Program-made: the position numbers and the translations under genes
From: UBA3103 sp002365855
Lineage (GTDB): Bacteria > Bacillota > Desulfotomaculia > Desulfotomaculales > Pelotomaculaceae
Assembly: GCA_030627625.1 (NCBI GenBank)
Contig: DAOURR010000004.1
Location: 1-64,000, forward strand
DNA length: 64,000 bases
Direction: 5' to 3'
The notes under the pieces: generated by a model
What the model was told of the DNA's origin: nothing
The model's input: only the letters and a program-made list of their open reading frames with translations
The model's database searches: none
Shown here: positions 1-7,529 of the stretch, one piece after another
How the letters are laid out: each line of letters begins with the position of its first letter
How positions within the stretch are numbered: the stretch's first letter is position 1

Positions 1-62
1 ACACCGACCACCACAATAACAGCAATCACAGCTGCAACCAGCGCGATTCGTTTTTTATTCAT
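1..62 (-). CDS. N-terminus of a cut-off secreted or membrane protein
   Basis: Only the first 20 codons are inside the window, and the gene runs off the left edge. The start ATG is preceded by GAGGAGGAGC. The peptide begins with Lys-Lys-Arg and continues as an unbroken hydrophobic stretch (Ile-Ala-Leu-Val-Ala-Ala-Val-Ile), which is what a signal peptide or an N-terminal membrane anchor looks like. The function cannot be told. Confidence 0.6.
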   Translation of the reverse strand, partial: MNKKRIALVAAVIAVIVVVG

Positions 63-615
63 TGTGCTCCTCCTCGTATAATGGTTTTAGAACCACCTGA
101 CAGCCAAAATACCAGTTAAGGAACTATATGGATGGTCAGGATGGTTTAGGAACCGGTTCCCTTAAATTACGGGTACCGAGGCCAATGAAATCAAATACCA
201 GATTCTACAGCAAGTACGGTAACGGTACCGGTCATTCGCGCGAATACTGTATTGTGGATCGCTATTTTGAAGGTAGTTGGCCAACAGTACCTTATATATG
301 GTGGTGATGCTATAGACAGTAAAACTAACTCGTTAAAATCATTTCCACAATCCAACCTCTAATCGTCAGAGTTGCGACTGGGCGCTAAGTCCTTAGAAAT
401 TTATTGGGGTGGATTGTTATGATAATGGTCATTTATCACCGGCCCGGGGTGCAGGTTGTTTTTTAGCAGCCGCCCCGCCGGGGCCGGTTTTCTATTGCCT
501 TTTTAGTCAGGTTTTTACCAGGCAGAGTCTGGACATGGGCGTCACTTTACGGGACAATGGGTTCAACAAGCCGTGTATAGGGATATTTCTTCTCCTCCTC
601 GTGGGGCCCTTTTAG
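63..615. other. non-coding stretch left of the insertion sequence
   Basis: I see no convincing gene here. It contains a 12-base palindrome GGAACCGGTTCC (149-160), a near inverted repeat of AACCACCTGAC around 91-146, and a GC-rich hairpin at 472-484 (GCCCC gcc GGGGC) followed by a short T run, which could be a terminator. A 68-codon reading frame at 409-615 has no ribosome site and an unconvincing composition. Confidence 0.4.
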
Positions 616-831
616 GCTACTACTTCGTTAAGCCTGTTACCCTTGACCCGCCGTGTTTTTTCTAACCGCTGGTTGTGCCCCCGGCTTTATGGTGATGGGA
701 TTTTTGCAGCTGCCCATTCATGCACCCGCCTGGCCGGGTGAGCACTCATTACGAGGCTGTGTAAGGCGGTTCCCCAAGGGCGCCCAGGTCCTGTACCCTG
801 CTTGATTCTTTTGGAACAGGGAGGTGATCTT
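616..831 (+). ncRNA. candidate IS110 bridge RNA / left-end non-coding region
   Basis: IS110-type elements of the IS110 group carry their guide ('bridge') RNA in the non-coding left end, upstream of the transposase. This stretch is non-coding, GC-rich and has hairpins: CACCCG (723-728) pairs with CGGGTG (735-740), and CCCTG (796-800) pairs with CAGGG (817-821). The second hairpin overlaps the transposase ribosome site at 819-826. The position and structure fit a bridge RNA. The target- and donor-binding loops were not identified, so this is inference. Confidence 0.35.
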
Positions 832-2064
832 TTGAGCAAACTCTATGTCGGTATTGACGTGAGCCTGCGTAAGAACAATGTCCACTGTATGGCCGTTGGC
901 GGCGACACTTTGAAAAAGTTTAAAGTGCCCAATACTTTTGATGGAGCGCTGGCCCTGGTTGATAATATTGTAGAGATCTCCGCCCGGCATTCCCTGCGGG
1001 AGATTATCCTGGGCATGGAGGCTACTTCTAATTACAGCTACCACCTGGCTCAGCTTTTTAGAAGTTCCGAAAAGCTGGCTCCACTTTCGCCGAAAATTCA
1101 TGTCCTCAACGCCAAGACTGTGCATAATTTCAAGAAGTCTTACAGTGATCTCCCCAAAAATGATGATCTGGACGCCTGGGTTATTGCAGACAAGTTGCGC
1201 TTTGGTCGCCTCCCGCAGGAGGTTTTTATGGACGAGCGTTTCCTCGCGCTGCAAAGGCTGACCCGAAACAGGTTTCACCTGGTGAACATGATAAAGCGAG
1301 AGAAAACCTATTTTTTAAACAGCCTTTTCCTGAAGTTTAGCTCTTTGCGTCAGGAAAAGATTTTCTCCAATAATTTCGGGGCTACTGCTGTGGCGGTGGT
1401 GGAGGAATTCCTGTCCCCCGATGAAATTGCCGCCATGCCGCTGGAAGAACTGGTTTCTTTTTTGGAGCAAAAGAGCAAGAACCACCTGGTGGACGCTGAT
1501 GGGATAGCCAAAGCTCTGCAAAAGGCGGCCCGCTCTTCCTACCGCTTGAATAAGTCACTGGCCGACCCGGTAAATGCCTGTCTGGCTTCCAGCATCAGCG
1601 TGATCAAGTTCTTGCAGTCTGAAGTTAAGAAACTGGACAAGCTCATTGAAGAACACATGAAGGCGATACCGCAAACCCTTACTTCACTCAAGGGTATCGG
1701 TCCAGTCTATTCCGCCGGCATTCTGGCGGAAATCGGCGATATCAAGCGCTTTAAAAACCACAAGGCACTGGCCAAGTTCTCCGGCCTGGTGTGGAACGAA
1801 CAGCAGTCCGGCGAGTGGAAGGCCGAAGATATTAAACGTGTCCGCTCCGGCAACAAGTACTTGCGCTATTACCTGGTAGAGGCAGCAAACCTGATTAGGG
1901 TGCATGATCGGGAATATGCTGATTTCTATAAAGCCAAGTACGATGATGCCCATACTCATAAGCATAAGAGAGCACTCGTCTTAACCGCCAGAAAACTGGT
2001 CCGGCTGGTTTATGCTTTGCTGCGCACGAACCAGTTATATACTCCTAGAAAGAGGGGTGGTTGA
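832..2064 (+). CDS. IS110-family transposase (recombinase)
   Basis: A 410-residue recombinase that moves the element. The N-terminal RuvC-like DEDD domain begins with YVGIDVS (first catalytic Asp), continues with MEATSNYSYHLAQ (Glu), and has the paired acidic residues in KNDDLDAWVIADKLRFG. The C-terminal Transposase_20 domain has LTSLKGIGPVYSAGILAEIGD and the conserved tail RVRSGNKYLRYYLVEAANL. I chose the TTG at 832 because GGGAGGTGATC stands just before it; an earlier in-frame TTG at 802 has no ribosome site. The gene is full length with no frameshift, so the copy may be active. Confidence 0.9.
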   Translation: MSKLYVGIDVSLRKNNVHCMAVGGDTLKKFKVPNTFDGALALVDNIVEISARHSLREIILGMEATSNYSYHLAQLFRSSEKLAPLSPKIHVLNAKTVHNFKKSYSDLPKNDDLDAWVIADKLRFGRLPQEVFMDERFLALQRLTRNRFHLVNMIKREKTYFLNSLFLKFSSLRQEKIFSNNFGATAVAVVEEFLSPDEIAAMPLEELVSFLEQKSKNHLVDADGIAKALQKAARSSYRLNKSLADPVNACLASSISVIKFLQSEVKKLDKLIEEHMKAIPQTLTSLKGIGPVYSAGILAEIGDIKRFKNHKALAKFSGLVWNEQQSGEWKAEDIKRVRSGNKYLRYYLVEAANLIRVHDREYADFYKAKYDDAHTHKHKRALVLTARKLVRLVYALLRTNQLYTPRKRGG

Positions 2065-2425
2065 TCGCCTCCTATAAGTGACCGCTTTCTTATTTGCCCA
2101 GTTATTACCATTTGAATATCTGGGATCAGTTTTTTATTGCCTTTTATAGATTTTGAGGCCAAATATTTTTCCAGTTTTATTGGATCAGGTGCTTGACATT
2201 TTACCGCTGGGCTTAAATTTGTTTCTATATAATAGAGTTTTTATATTAAGAAAGGTTGCGCACCAATAGAGATATTTTTGAAAAAAAGATAGACATAATA
2301 CGACATAATTCAGCATATTATCTTGAACCCGAGGGTGTACTATATTTTGTATAAACATTAAAGGTTTCTTCAAATATTTGTCGTAATTTATAACTTATTA
2401 CCAATAAAGTACGGAGGTAAAAAGC
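2065..2425. other. AT-rich spacer between the IS and the sigma factor
   Basis: No gene is visible. A TTGACA (2193-2198) and a TATAAT (2228-2233) occur 29 bases apart, too far to form one promoter. A possible ECF-type site (TGAACC at 2324-2329 with TGTA near 2348) lies upstream of the sigma gene and could allow self-activation, but it is weak. The AT richness matches the two genes that follow and contrasts with the rest of the window. Confidence 0.35.
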
Positions 2426-3007
2426 TTGAATTTTAAATTATTCGGCAAAAATGAAACTCGCCATGATATAGCGGAATTTATTTTTAAAAATTATTATAAA
2501 ACCGCATATTATACCGCCTACAAATATTGTGATGATCATTTAATGGCCGAGGAGGCTGCCCAAGAAACTATTTTTCAGGCTATAAAGAATTTTGACCAGC
2601 TAAAAGATCCGGGCAAGCTGGAGCCCTGGCTAAAAGCTATAGCAAGAAACACTGTATTTAAAATGCTCAAGGCAATGATTAAAAGAATAACTTATAGTAT
2701 CATTGACTTTGAGGATATAAAAAATGATCCGTTGACTATAGTTGAGAATGAAGAAATCATCAGAGAAATGCGACAAATAATAAGGAATTTAGATGAACCT
2801 CACCATGCTATAATTGTTCTATATTATTATAAAAACATAAAAATAAAGGAAATATCGTCCATCTTGAATATTTCAGAAGGAACAATCAGGTCCGTTTTGC
2901 ATCGGGGCAGGAACAAGGTTAAGAGAGAATTAATTAAAAGGGGATTTATTGAAGGGTTGGAGGAAGGCGGTGTAGATATTAATGAACCCCAAAGACAAAA
3001 TAGATAA
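2426..3007 (+). CDS. ECF-type RNA polymerase sigma factor
   Basis: A 193-residue sigma-70-family factor of the extracytoplasmic-function type. Region 2 occupies about residues 15-90 (FIFKNYYKTAYYTAYKYCDD ... AEEAAQETIFQAIKNF). Region 4 occupies about 125-175 (LYYYKNIKIKEISSILNISEGTIRSVLHRGRNKVK), a clear helix-turn-helix for the -35 element. The start is TTG, eight bases after GGAGG. It overlaps the next gene by 26 bases, the usual arrangement of a sigma factor and its anti-sigma partner. Base composition is much more AT-rich than the surrounding housekeeping genes, which suggests acquisition. Confidence 0.92.
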   Translation: MNFKLFGKNETRHDIAEFIFKNYYKTAYYTAYKYCDDHLMAEEAAQETIFQAIKNFDQLKDPGKLEPWLKAIARNTVFKMLKAMIKRITYSIIDFEDIKNDPLTIVENEEIIREMRQIIRNLDEPHHAIIVLYYYKNIKIKEISSILNISEGTIRSVLHRGRNKVKRELIKRGFIEGLEEGGVDINEPQRQNR

Positions 3008-3716
3008 TCTTATAACGCGGGCAATAGAGGCAAACATTAACGAAGGGCTTTCAAAAGAAATTAATTTGGATGAAGAATGGGTTAAGTTTAAAAGAGAATA
3101 TTTTCCGCAAAAAAGCTATTTTCATTTGCATAAAAGTATTGCTGTAATGATTCCCGTTTTATTCGGTGTTGGGATCCTATTTAGTTTATTGTTTCCAGTG
3201 CAGGCTAAGGCGATAAGTTCAAAGTCTTTGGAGTTCTTCAAATCATTTATGGTTGGAAAAGTTCAAACTGTAGGCACCGATTATGCGAACAAAAGCTCCG
3301 CCGATAAAAGCATAAATAGCTTAAGTCCGGAAATTATTGAAAAGATACAATCTGTACCGTTTAAAATCCTTTTGCCCATTGATTATCTGGACGAGTATCG
3401 TATAAATTCCCTTACAGTGGACAAACTTGGTGACTCTACTGACGTTGTAATAAAATTAGCCGCAAACGATAACCGTAAGGTTACTATTCAACAAACCGAC
3501 ATCACACAAGGCTTTAGCCAGGGCCTTTCTTTTGATAATGAGGATGCGGTTCTAAAGAAAGTCAGGGTTAATGGACAGGAAGCAACGCTAATTACTTACA
3601 AAAAGCAGGCTGTTTCACTGACCTGGATTGATGGTGATGTTTTCGTTTCCATGGACGGTAATATTAGCGAAGACGAAATGCTCCAACTGGGTAGTAGTAT
3701 GCGTAAGATTCCTTAG
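2982..3716 (+). CDS. membrane anti-sigma factor-like protein (DUF4367)
   Basis: A 244-residue protein with a cytoplasmic N-terminus (1-50), one membrane segment (about 52-74, AVMIPVLFGVGILFSLLF) and an outer C-terminal half. The segment VRVNGQEATLITYKKQAVSLTWIDGDVFVSMDG is typical of DUF4367 domains, found in many Firmicute anti-sigma or sigma-linked lipoproteins. Together with the overlapping ECF gene it probably forms a signal-sensing pair in which the N-terminus holds the sigma factor. No canonical zinc-binding anti-sigma motif (HxxxCxxC) is present, so the binding role is inferred from position. The signal is unknown. Confidence 0.75.
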   Translation: MNPKDKIDNLITRAIEANINEGLSKEINLDEEWVKFKREYFPQKSYFHLHKSIAVMIPVLFGVGILFSLLFPVQAKAISSKSLEFFKSFMVGKVQTVGTDYANKSSADKSINSLSPEIIEKIQSVPFKILLPIDYLDEYRINSLTVDKLGDSTDVVIKLAANDNRKVTIQQTDITQGFSQGLSFDNEDAVLKKVRVNGQEATLITYKKQAVSLTWIDGDVFVSMDGNISEDEMLQLGSSMRKIP

Positions 3717-3747
3717 GATCTGTTTGAACTCTTTAATCCTAAAAAAA

Positions 3748-3785
3748 GAGAACCGGTGCTTTAGACCAGTACCGGTTTTCTTATC
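3748..3785 (+). terminator. terminator of the sigma/anti-sigma operon
   Basis: AACCGGT (3751-3757) pairs with ACCGGTT (3771-3777) around a 13-base loop, followed by TTCTTATCTCT. It lies 30 bases after the anti-sigma stop codon. Confidence 0.75.
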
Positions 3786-3803
3786 TCTCAGTCTTTTCGA
3801 AAC

Positions 3804-3830
3804 GAGACAGGGGAACCGTCCCCCTGTCTC
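3804..3830. repeat. REP-like palindromic hairpin
   Basis: GAGACAGGGG (3804-3813) and CCCCTGTCTC (3821-3830) form a perfect 10-bp stem around AACCGTC. A second half copy (CCCCTGTCTC) follows at 3835-3844 after TTTT. Hairpins built on gacaggggaaccgt are known as scattered REP-type elements in related Firmicutes, often linked to REP-associated tyrosine transposases. It could also act as a terminator, since a T run follows. Confidence 0.65.
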
Positions 3831-3846
3831 TTTTCCCCTGTCTCTT

Positions 3847-4737
3847 TTATCCGTAATATATTTCTTGCTCGAGGTAGTGCAGCGGGTCTAACGGCACGCC
3901 GTTTTTCAGGACTTCCATGTGCAGGTGCGGTCCTGTTGAGCGGCCGGTATTGCCGGCCAGGGCAATAACCGTACTTGAACCCACAGTGCTTCCCTCGGAA
4001 ACAAGAATCTTGGAACAGTGAGCATACAATGTGCGCACACCGTCGCCGTGGTCAATAATAATCGCCAGGCCGTAGGTGCCTCTAGGACCTGCGAACACAA
4101 CCCTGCCGGGAGCGGCGGCCTTAATTGGAGCGCCTGTTTCTGCGGCAATATCGATTCCTTCGTGCGGCTTTCCGTCTCTGATACCAAATGTTGAAGTTAC
4201 CCTGCCGACCAGAGGCCATGATAATGACCATGCCGACAGGCTCCCGGCAGACAGCGTTTCGGCAACCAGGCCGCTGCCTGGAATAATTATCTGCTGGCCG
4301 GCTATGATTTTATCCATGTCGGACAGCCCGTTTCTGGATGCGATTAACCTGGCATCGGCCCGGTACAGCCTCGCGATGTCAGAAAGTGTTTCGCCGCGTT
4401 GCACAAGGTGCAGAGCACCGTCGGCAGGCAGTTTGAGAACCTGTCCGGCCTTAATCTTGTCGCGGTCATGAAGCCCGTTGGCCACAGCCAGCGTTTCGAT
4501 GGAGAGACCGTTTTTCCAGGCAATATCAGAAAGAGTATCACCAATCCTCACCTCGTAATGAATCTGAGGAGCGGGCTGAGTTACAGCCGGCGGTGAAACA
4601 TAGGGCGCACCTTCAATGATTAATTCATCCAGGCGGGCAAGGGCCGGGTTGGCGGCCCAAAGAACGGCCGCGGCGGATATTACCGCAACAGCGGCTTTAA
4701 CCTTGTTAGCTCTTAAACGAAAGATTTGCGTGCTCAT
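3847..4737 (-). CDS. LysM-containing M23 peptidase (cell-wall endopeptidase)
   Basis: A 296-residue exported cell-wall hydrolase. A signal sequence (about 12-34) is followed by two LysM peptidoglycan-binding modules (59-104 and 108-153) and a C-terminal M23 zinc endopeptidase domain (about 182-290) with the zinc ligands in HEGID and HLH (GPHLHMEV). It should cut peptide cross-links in peptidoglycan. The start ATG follows AGAGGTGATTTT; an upstream in-frame codon would add nine unsupported residues. It lies directly downstream of rho, where Bacillus has rpmE. Its ribosome site is buried in a perfect inverted repeat (4740-4791). Confidence 0.9.
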   Translation of the reverse strand: MSTQIFRLRANKVKAAVAVISAAAVLWAANPALARLDELIIEGAPYVSPPAVTQPAPQIHYEVRIGDTLSDIAWKNGLSIETLAVANGLHDRDKIKAGQVLKLPADGALHLVQRGETLSDIARLYRADARLIASRNGLSDMDKIIAGQQIIIPGSGLVAETLSAGSLSAWSLSWPLVGRVTSTFGIRDGKPHEGIDIAAETGAPIKAAAPGRVVFAGPRGTYGLAIIIDHGDGVRTLYAHCSKILVSEGSTVGSSTVIALAGNTGRSTGPHLHMEVLKNGVPLDPLHYLEQEIYYG

Positions 4738-4739
4738 AA

Positions 4740-4791
4740 AATCACCTCTTCCAAAGCAAATCAATTGATAGCTTTACCAGAAGAGGTGATT
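4740..4791 (-). promoter_or_regulatory. inverted repeat masking the ribosome site of the M23 peptidase
   Basis: In the rho-to-peptidase gap, AATCACCTCTTC (4740-4751) and GAAGAGGTGATT (4780-4791) are a perfect 12-bp inverted repeat, with a second 5-bp pairing inside (AAAGC 4753-4757 with GCTTT 4771-4775). On the minus-strand transcript the downstream arm is the Shine-Dalgarno GAAGAGGTGATT of the peptidase gene. The hairpin would therefore block ribosome loading unless opened. There is no U tract, so it is not a simple terminator. Confidence 0.6.
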
Positions 4792-4807
4792 CTTATACAT
4801 ATTTACT

Positions 4808-6118
4808 CTAACTTCCTGCGCCGTAAGTTCCCCTTCGTGCAGACTCCGCCCGACCGGTAGAAGCCTCGGCGCGGCGCAGGTGTTGAAAAGCGTGCAAAAG
4901 ATCGCGGTTCGTCTTGGTGCGTTTCATCTGATCAACCAGCATCTCCATGGAATCCCATGAAGTAGCCCCAACGGTGGCTTTGCGAAACTGCCAGATCATC
5001 TCCAGCTCTTCCCTGGACAGCAGCAGTTCTTCCTTTCGTGTTCCTGAGCGCAGGGCATCAATAGCGGGAAAAAGTCTTCTTTCCGCCAGTCGGCGGTCCA
5101 GAATCAACTCCATATTGCCGGTTCCCTTGAATTCCTCAAAAATCACATCGTCCATCCTGCTGCCGGTTTCAACCAGCGCGGTAGCCAGAATGGTCAGGCT
5201 GCCGCCCTCCTCCAATTTTCGTGCTGCGCCGAAAAAACGCTTGGGCTTGTGCAGGGCTGACGGGTCAACACCGCCGGAAAGCGTGCGGCCGCTTGGCGGA
5301 ACCACCAGGTTATGCGCCCTGGCCAGCCGGGTGATGCTGTCCATCAGAATCACCACATCTTGCTTATGTTCAACCATGCGCTTGGCCCTTTCCAAAACCA
5401 TGTCCGCTACTTTAACGTGGTTTTCAGGAGGCTCATCAAAGGTAGAGCTGACAACATCGCCCTTTACGGAGCGCTCAATGTCGGTGACCTCTTCGGGACG
5501 TTCATCGATCAGAAGAACCATGAGAAAGATTTCAGGGTGGTTTTTGGTAATGCTGTTGGCTATTTCCTTGAGGAGGATAGTCTTGCCTGCTTTAGGAGGA
5601 GAGACGATCAAGCCGCGCTGCCCTTTGCCGATAGGCGCAACCAGGTCGATAATGCGGGTTGACAACTTTTCTTGTTCTGTTTCCAGGGTTATTCTTTCCT
5701 GTGGATAAAGTGGGGTAAGGCCGTCAAAATGGAGCCTGCTGCCCGACTGATCCGGATCCAGACCATTAATCTGTTCTACCCGCAACAGTGCAAAATATCT
5801 CTCAGTATCTTTGGGTCGCCGCACCTGCCCTCCTACGAGGTCTCCCGTGCGCATATCAAACCGCCTGATCTGGGAGGAAGATACGTAAATATCATCATTA
5901 CTCGGCAGGTACTGAAAGGGCCTTAGAAACCCGTAACCATCCGGTAGTATTTCCAGCACCCCTTTTGCGAACAAAAAACCGTTTTTCTCGGTTTGGGTCT
6001 TTAGTATTTCAAATATTAATTCTTTTTTCCTGAATTTATAGTAGCCGGGTAATTCCAGCTTTTTGGCGATGGCATAAAGTTCGACAATAGTTTTAGATTC
6101 AAGGTCGGAATAATTCAA
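4808..6118 (-). CDS. rho: transcription termination factor Rho
   Basis: A 436-residue hexameric RNA helicase that ends transcription on unstructured RNA. The Rho N-terminal helical domain (about 1-45, LESKTIVELYAIAKKLELPG) and the cold-shock-like RNA-binding domain (about 50-120, GVLEILPDGYGFLRP) are followed by the ATPase core with Walker A PPKAGKT (about 174-180), RPEEVTDIERS, and the Q/R-loop region with LSGGVDPSALHKPKRFFGAARKL split across it. The start is TTG after GGGGGGCTGCC. It belongs to the conserved spo0F-fba-fsa-rho gene order of spore formers. Confidence 0.97.
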   Translation of the reverse strand: MNYSDLESKTIVELYAIAKKLELPGYYKFRKKELIFEILKTQTEKNGFLFAKGVLEILPDGYGFLRPFQYLPSNDDIYVSSSQIRRFDMRTGDLVGGQVRRPKDTERYFALLRVEQINGLDPDQSGSRLHFDGLTPLYPQERITLETEQEKLSTRIIDLVAPIGKGQRGLIVSPPKAGKTILLKEIANSITKNHPEIFLMVLLIDERPEEVTDIERSVKGDVVSSTFDEPPENHVKVADMVLERAKRMVEHKQDVVILMDSITRLARAHNLVVPPSGRTLSGGVDPSALHKPKRFFGAARKLEEGGSLTILATALVETGSRMDDVIFEEFKGTGNMELILDRRLAERRLFPAIDALRSGTRKEELLLSREELEMIWQFRKATVGATSWDSMEMLVDQMKRTKTNRDLLHAFQHLRRAEASTGRAESARRGTYGAGS

Positions 6119-6178
6119 AGGCAGCCCCCCAAACTTAACTGTATATATTAATCATTTTATAACCAGAGGGTGGCAGTT

Positions 6179-6682
6179 TTATGCGCCCCCGCGGCGCCGC
6201 CTTTTCTCCAGTAAAAATGTTGACAGATAATAAACTGACAGCCCGATAATTACAGCGTTAATTACGCTTCCCAACAGAAATGGATAGCCGTACTGAAGCA
6301 TCTGATCCAGGTAAGAACTTAATAACGACATACCAGCAGTACCAGTCACTTCTGGAATAGACTCGGTTCCTAAAAGCACGCTCCCCACCAATACATTCAG
6401 CGTAAAGAAAAATGGCACAGCCGGTTTAAAGAAAATCACGGTTGCCACTGAGGCGATAGGATTACAGCGGGTAAGACGGGCAACCAGATAGGAAATCGGG
6501 ATACTAATCACCGGTATGGGGAGAAAATCTAAGGCTAAACCCAATGCCACCCCCTTTGCTGTTTTCTTAGGTGAGTCAGGTAAGTCCATCACTTTTCTAT
6601 AAAAGTTTTTAATGGTTTCTATAATGCGCGAGGTAACTCTTTTTTTAAAATACAGGATTCCCTCAGCTAACACGATATACAC
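6179..6682 (-). CDS. DUF2062 membrane protein
   Basis: A 167-residue protein with a DUF2062 domain: the signature SPKKTAKGVALGLALDFLP and the following NPIASVATVIFFKPAVP are clear. Three or four hydrophobic segments (about 45-65, 80-105, 140-160) suggest an inner-membrane protein. The start is probably GTG at 6682 after AAGGAGATC; a second GTG at 6673 is possible. The family's biochemical role is not established. It sits between fsa and rho. Confidence 0.8.
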   Translation of the reverse strand: MYIVLAEGILYFKKRVTSRIIETIKNFYRKVMDLPDSPKKTAKGVALGLALDFLPIPVISIPISYLVARLTRCNPIASVATVIFFKPAVPFFFTLNVLVGSVLLGTESIPEVTGTAGMSLLSSYLDQMLQYGYPFLLGSVINAVIIGLSVYYLSTFLLEKRRRRGGA

Positions 6683-6811
6683 GATCTCCTTTTTCCCTAA
6701 CTGGTTCCGCCGATAGTGAGTATGCCACCTTCCCTGGCAAAAAAAACCCTTCCATCAATATATTACCTTATTTATATGGAAGAGGCAAAACTTTATCACT
6801 TTAATATTATC

Positions 6812-7459
6812 TTATTTATTTTTAACCTTTTCCCAATCCTCAAGAAATTTTTTAATACCGGCATCTGTTAGAGGGTGTTTGGTCAGCTGTACCAGCACCT
6901 TATAGGGCACGGTGGCTATGTGGGCTCCTGCCTTGGCCGCTGCGGTGACGTGGACGGGGTGGCGGATGCTGGCCGCAATAACCTGGGTTTGCAGCTGGTG
7001 GCGGTCAAATATCTCCATGATATCATAAACCAGCTCGATCCCGTCCTGGCTGATATCGTCCAGGCGGCCTACAAAGGGGCTGACATAGGTGGCTCCGGCC
7101 CGGGCTGCCAGAAGAGCCTGGTTAGCGGAAAATATGAGGGTAACATTTGTCCGTATGTTTTTTTCAGATAATATTTTGGTGGCTTTCAAGCCTTCCGGCG
7201 TCATTGGCACCTTAATCACAATATTAGGATGGATACCTGCAAGCCCCAGTGATTCAGATACCATGGACAGGGCGTCAAGGCTTACTGCTTCGGCGCTGAT
7301 AGGGCCATCCACAATGGAGGCAATTTCCCGGATTACCTGGGCAAGATTACGTCCTTCCCTGGCGATCAGAGACGGATTTGTGGTCACGCCGCTGACCACT
7401 CCAAGGGAATAAGCTTCCCTTATTTCATCTATATTGGCGGAATCAATAAAAAGTTTCAT
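6812..7459 (-). CDS. fsa: transaldolase-like fructose-6-phosphate aldolase
   Basis: A 215-residue short transaldolase (TalC/FSA type). The Schiff-base lysine lies in VIKVPMTPEG (Lys83). The N-terminus MKLFIDSANIDEIREA and GVVSGVTTNPSLIA are diagnostic, and RNVTLIFSANQALLAARAGATYVSPFVGR (shown in parts: TLIFSANQA, VSPFVGRLDD) is intact. It interconverts sugar phosphates in the pentose phosphate pathway or cleaves fructose 6-phosphate; sequence alone does not separate these. In Bacillus the orthologous gene (ywjH/tal) also follows fba. Confidence 0.92.
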   Translation of the reverse strand: MKLFIDSANIDEIREAYSLGVVSGVTTNPSLIAREGRNLAQVIREIASIVDGPISAEAVSLDALSMVSESLGLAGIHPNIVIKVPMTPEGLKATKILSEKNIRTNVTLIFSANQALLAARAGATYVSPFVGRLDDISQDGIELVYDIMEIFDRHQLQTQVIAASIRHPVHVTAAAKAGAHIATVPYKVLVQLTKHPLTDAGIKKFLEDWEKVKNK

Positions 7460-7529
7460 AACAGCACCTCTTGATCGTCCGCATCCTTAAGGACGAGGAC
7501 TGTGTGTAATTCAGAGATTAGCAGAAGAG

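Larger units (their letters stand above)
616..2064 (+). mobile_element. IS110-family insertion sequence (ends not certain)
   Basis: The element is defined by its DEDD transposase gene at 832-2064. About 200 bases of structured non-coding DNA precede the gene. IS110-family elements usually lack terminal inverted repeats and target duplications, and none are visible, so the borders cannot be set exactly. An 11-base match (TATTGCCTTTT) at 493-503 and at 2135-2145 lies outside both sides of the gene and may mark the outer limits or junctions. If so, the element would be about 1.65 kb, a normal size for the family. Confidence 0.7.

Noticed and set aside
409..615. 68-codon plus-strand reading frame left of the IS
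   Set aside because: No ribosome site, low-complexity Gly/Pro/Leu run from GC-rich hairpin DNA, and it ends in a hydrophobic stretch without family likeness.
2193..2233. TTGACA and TATAAT upstream of the sigma factor
   Set aside because: The two boxes are 29 bases apart, far beyond the 16-18 needed for one promoter.
4738..4807. Ribosomal protein L31 (rpmE) expected after rho
   Set aside because: The gap is only 70 bases and filled by the inverted repeat; no L31 frame is present.
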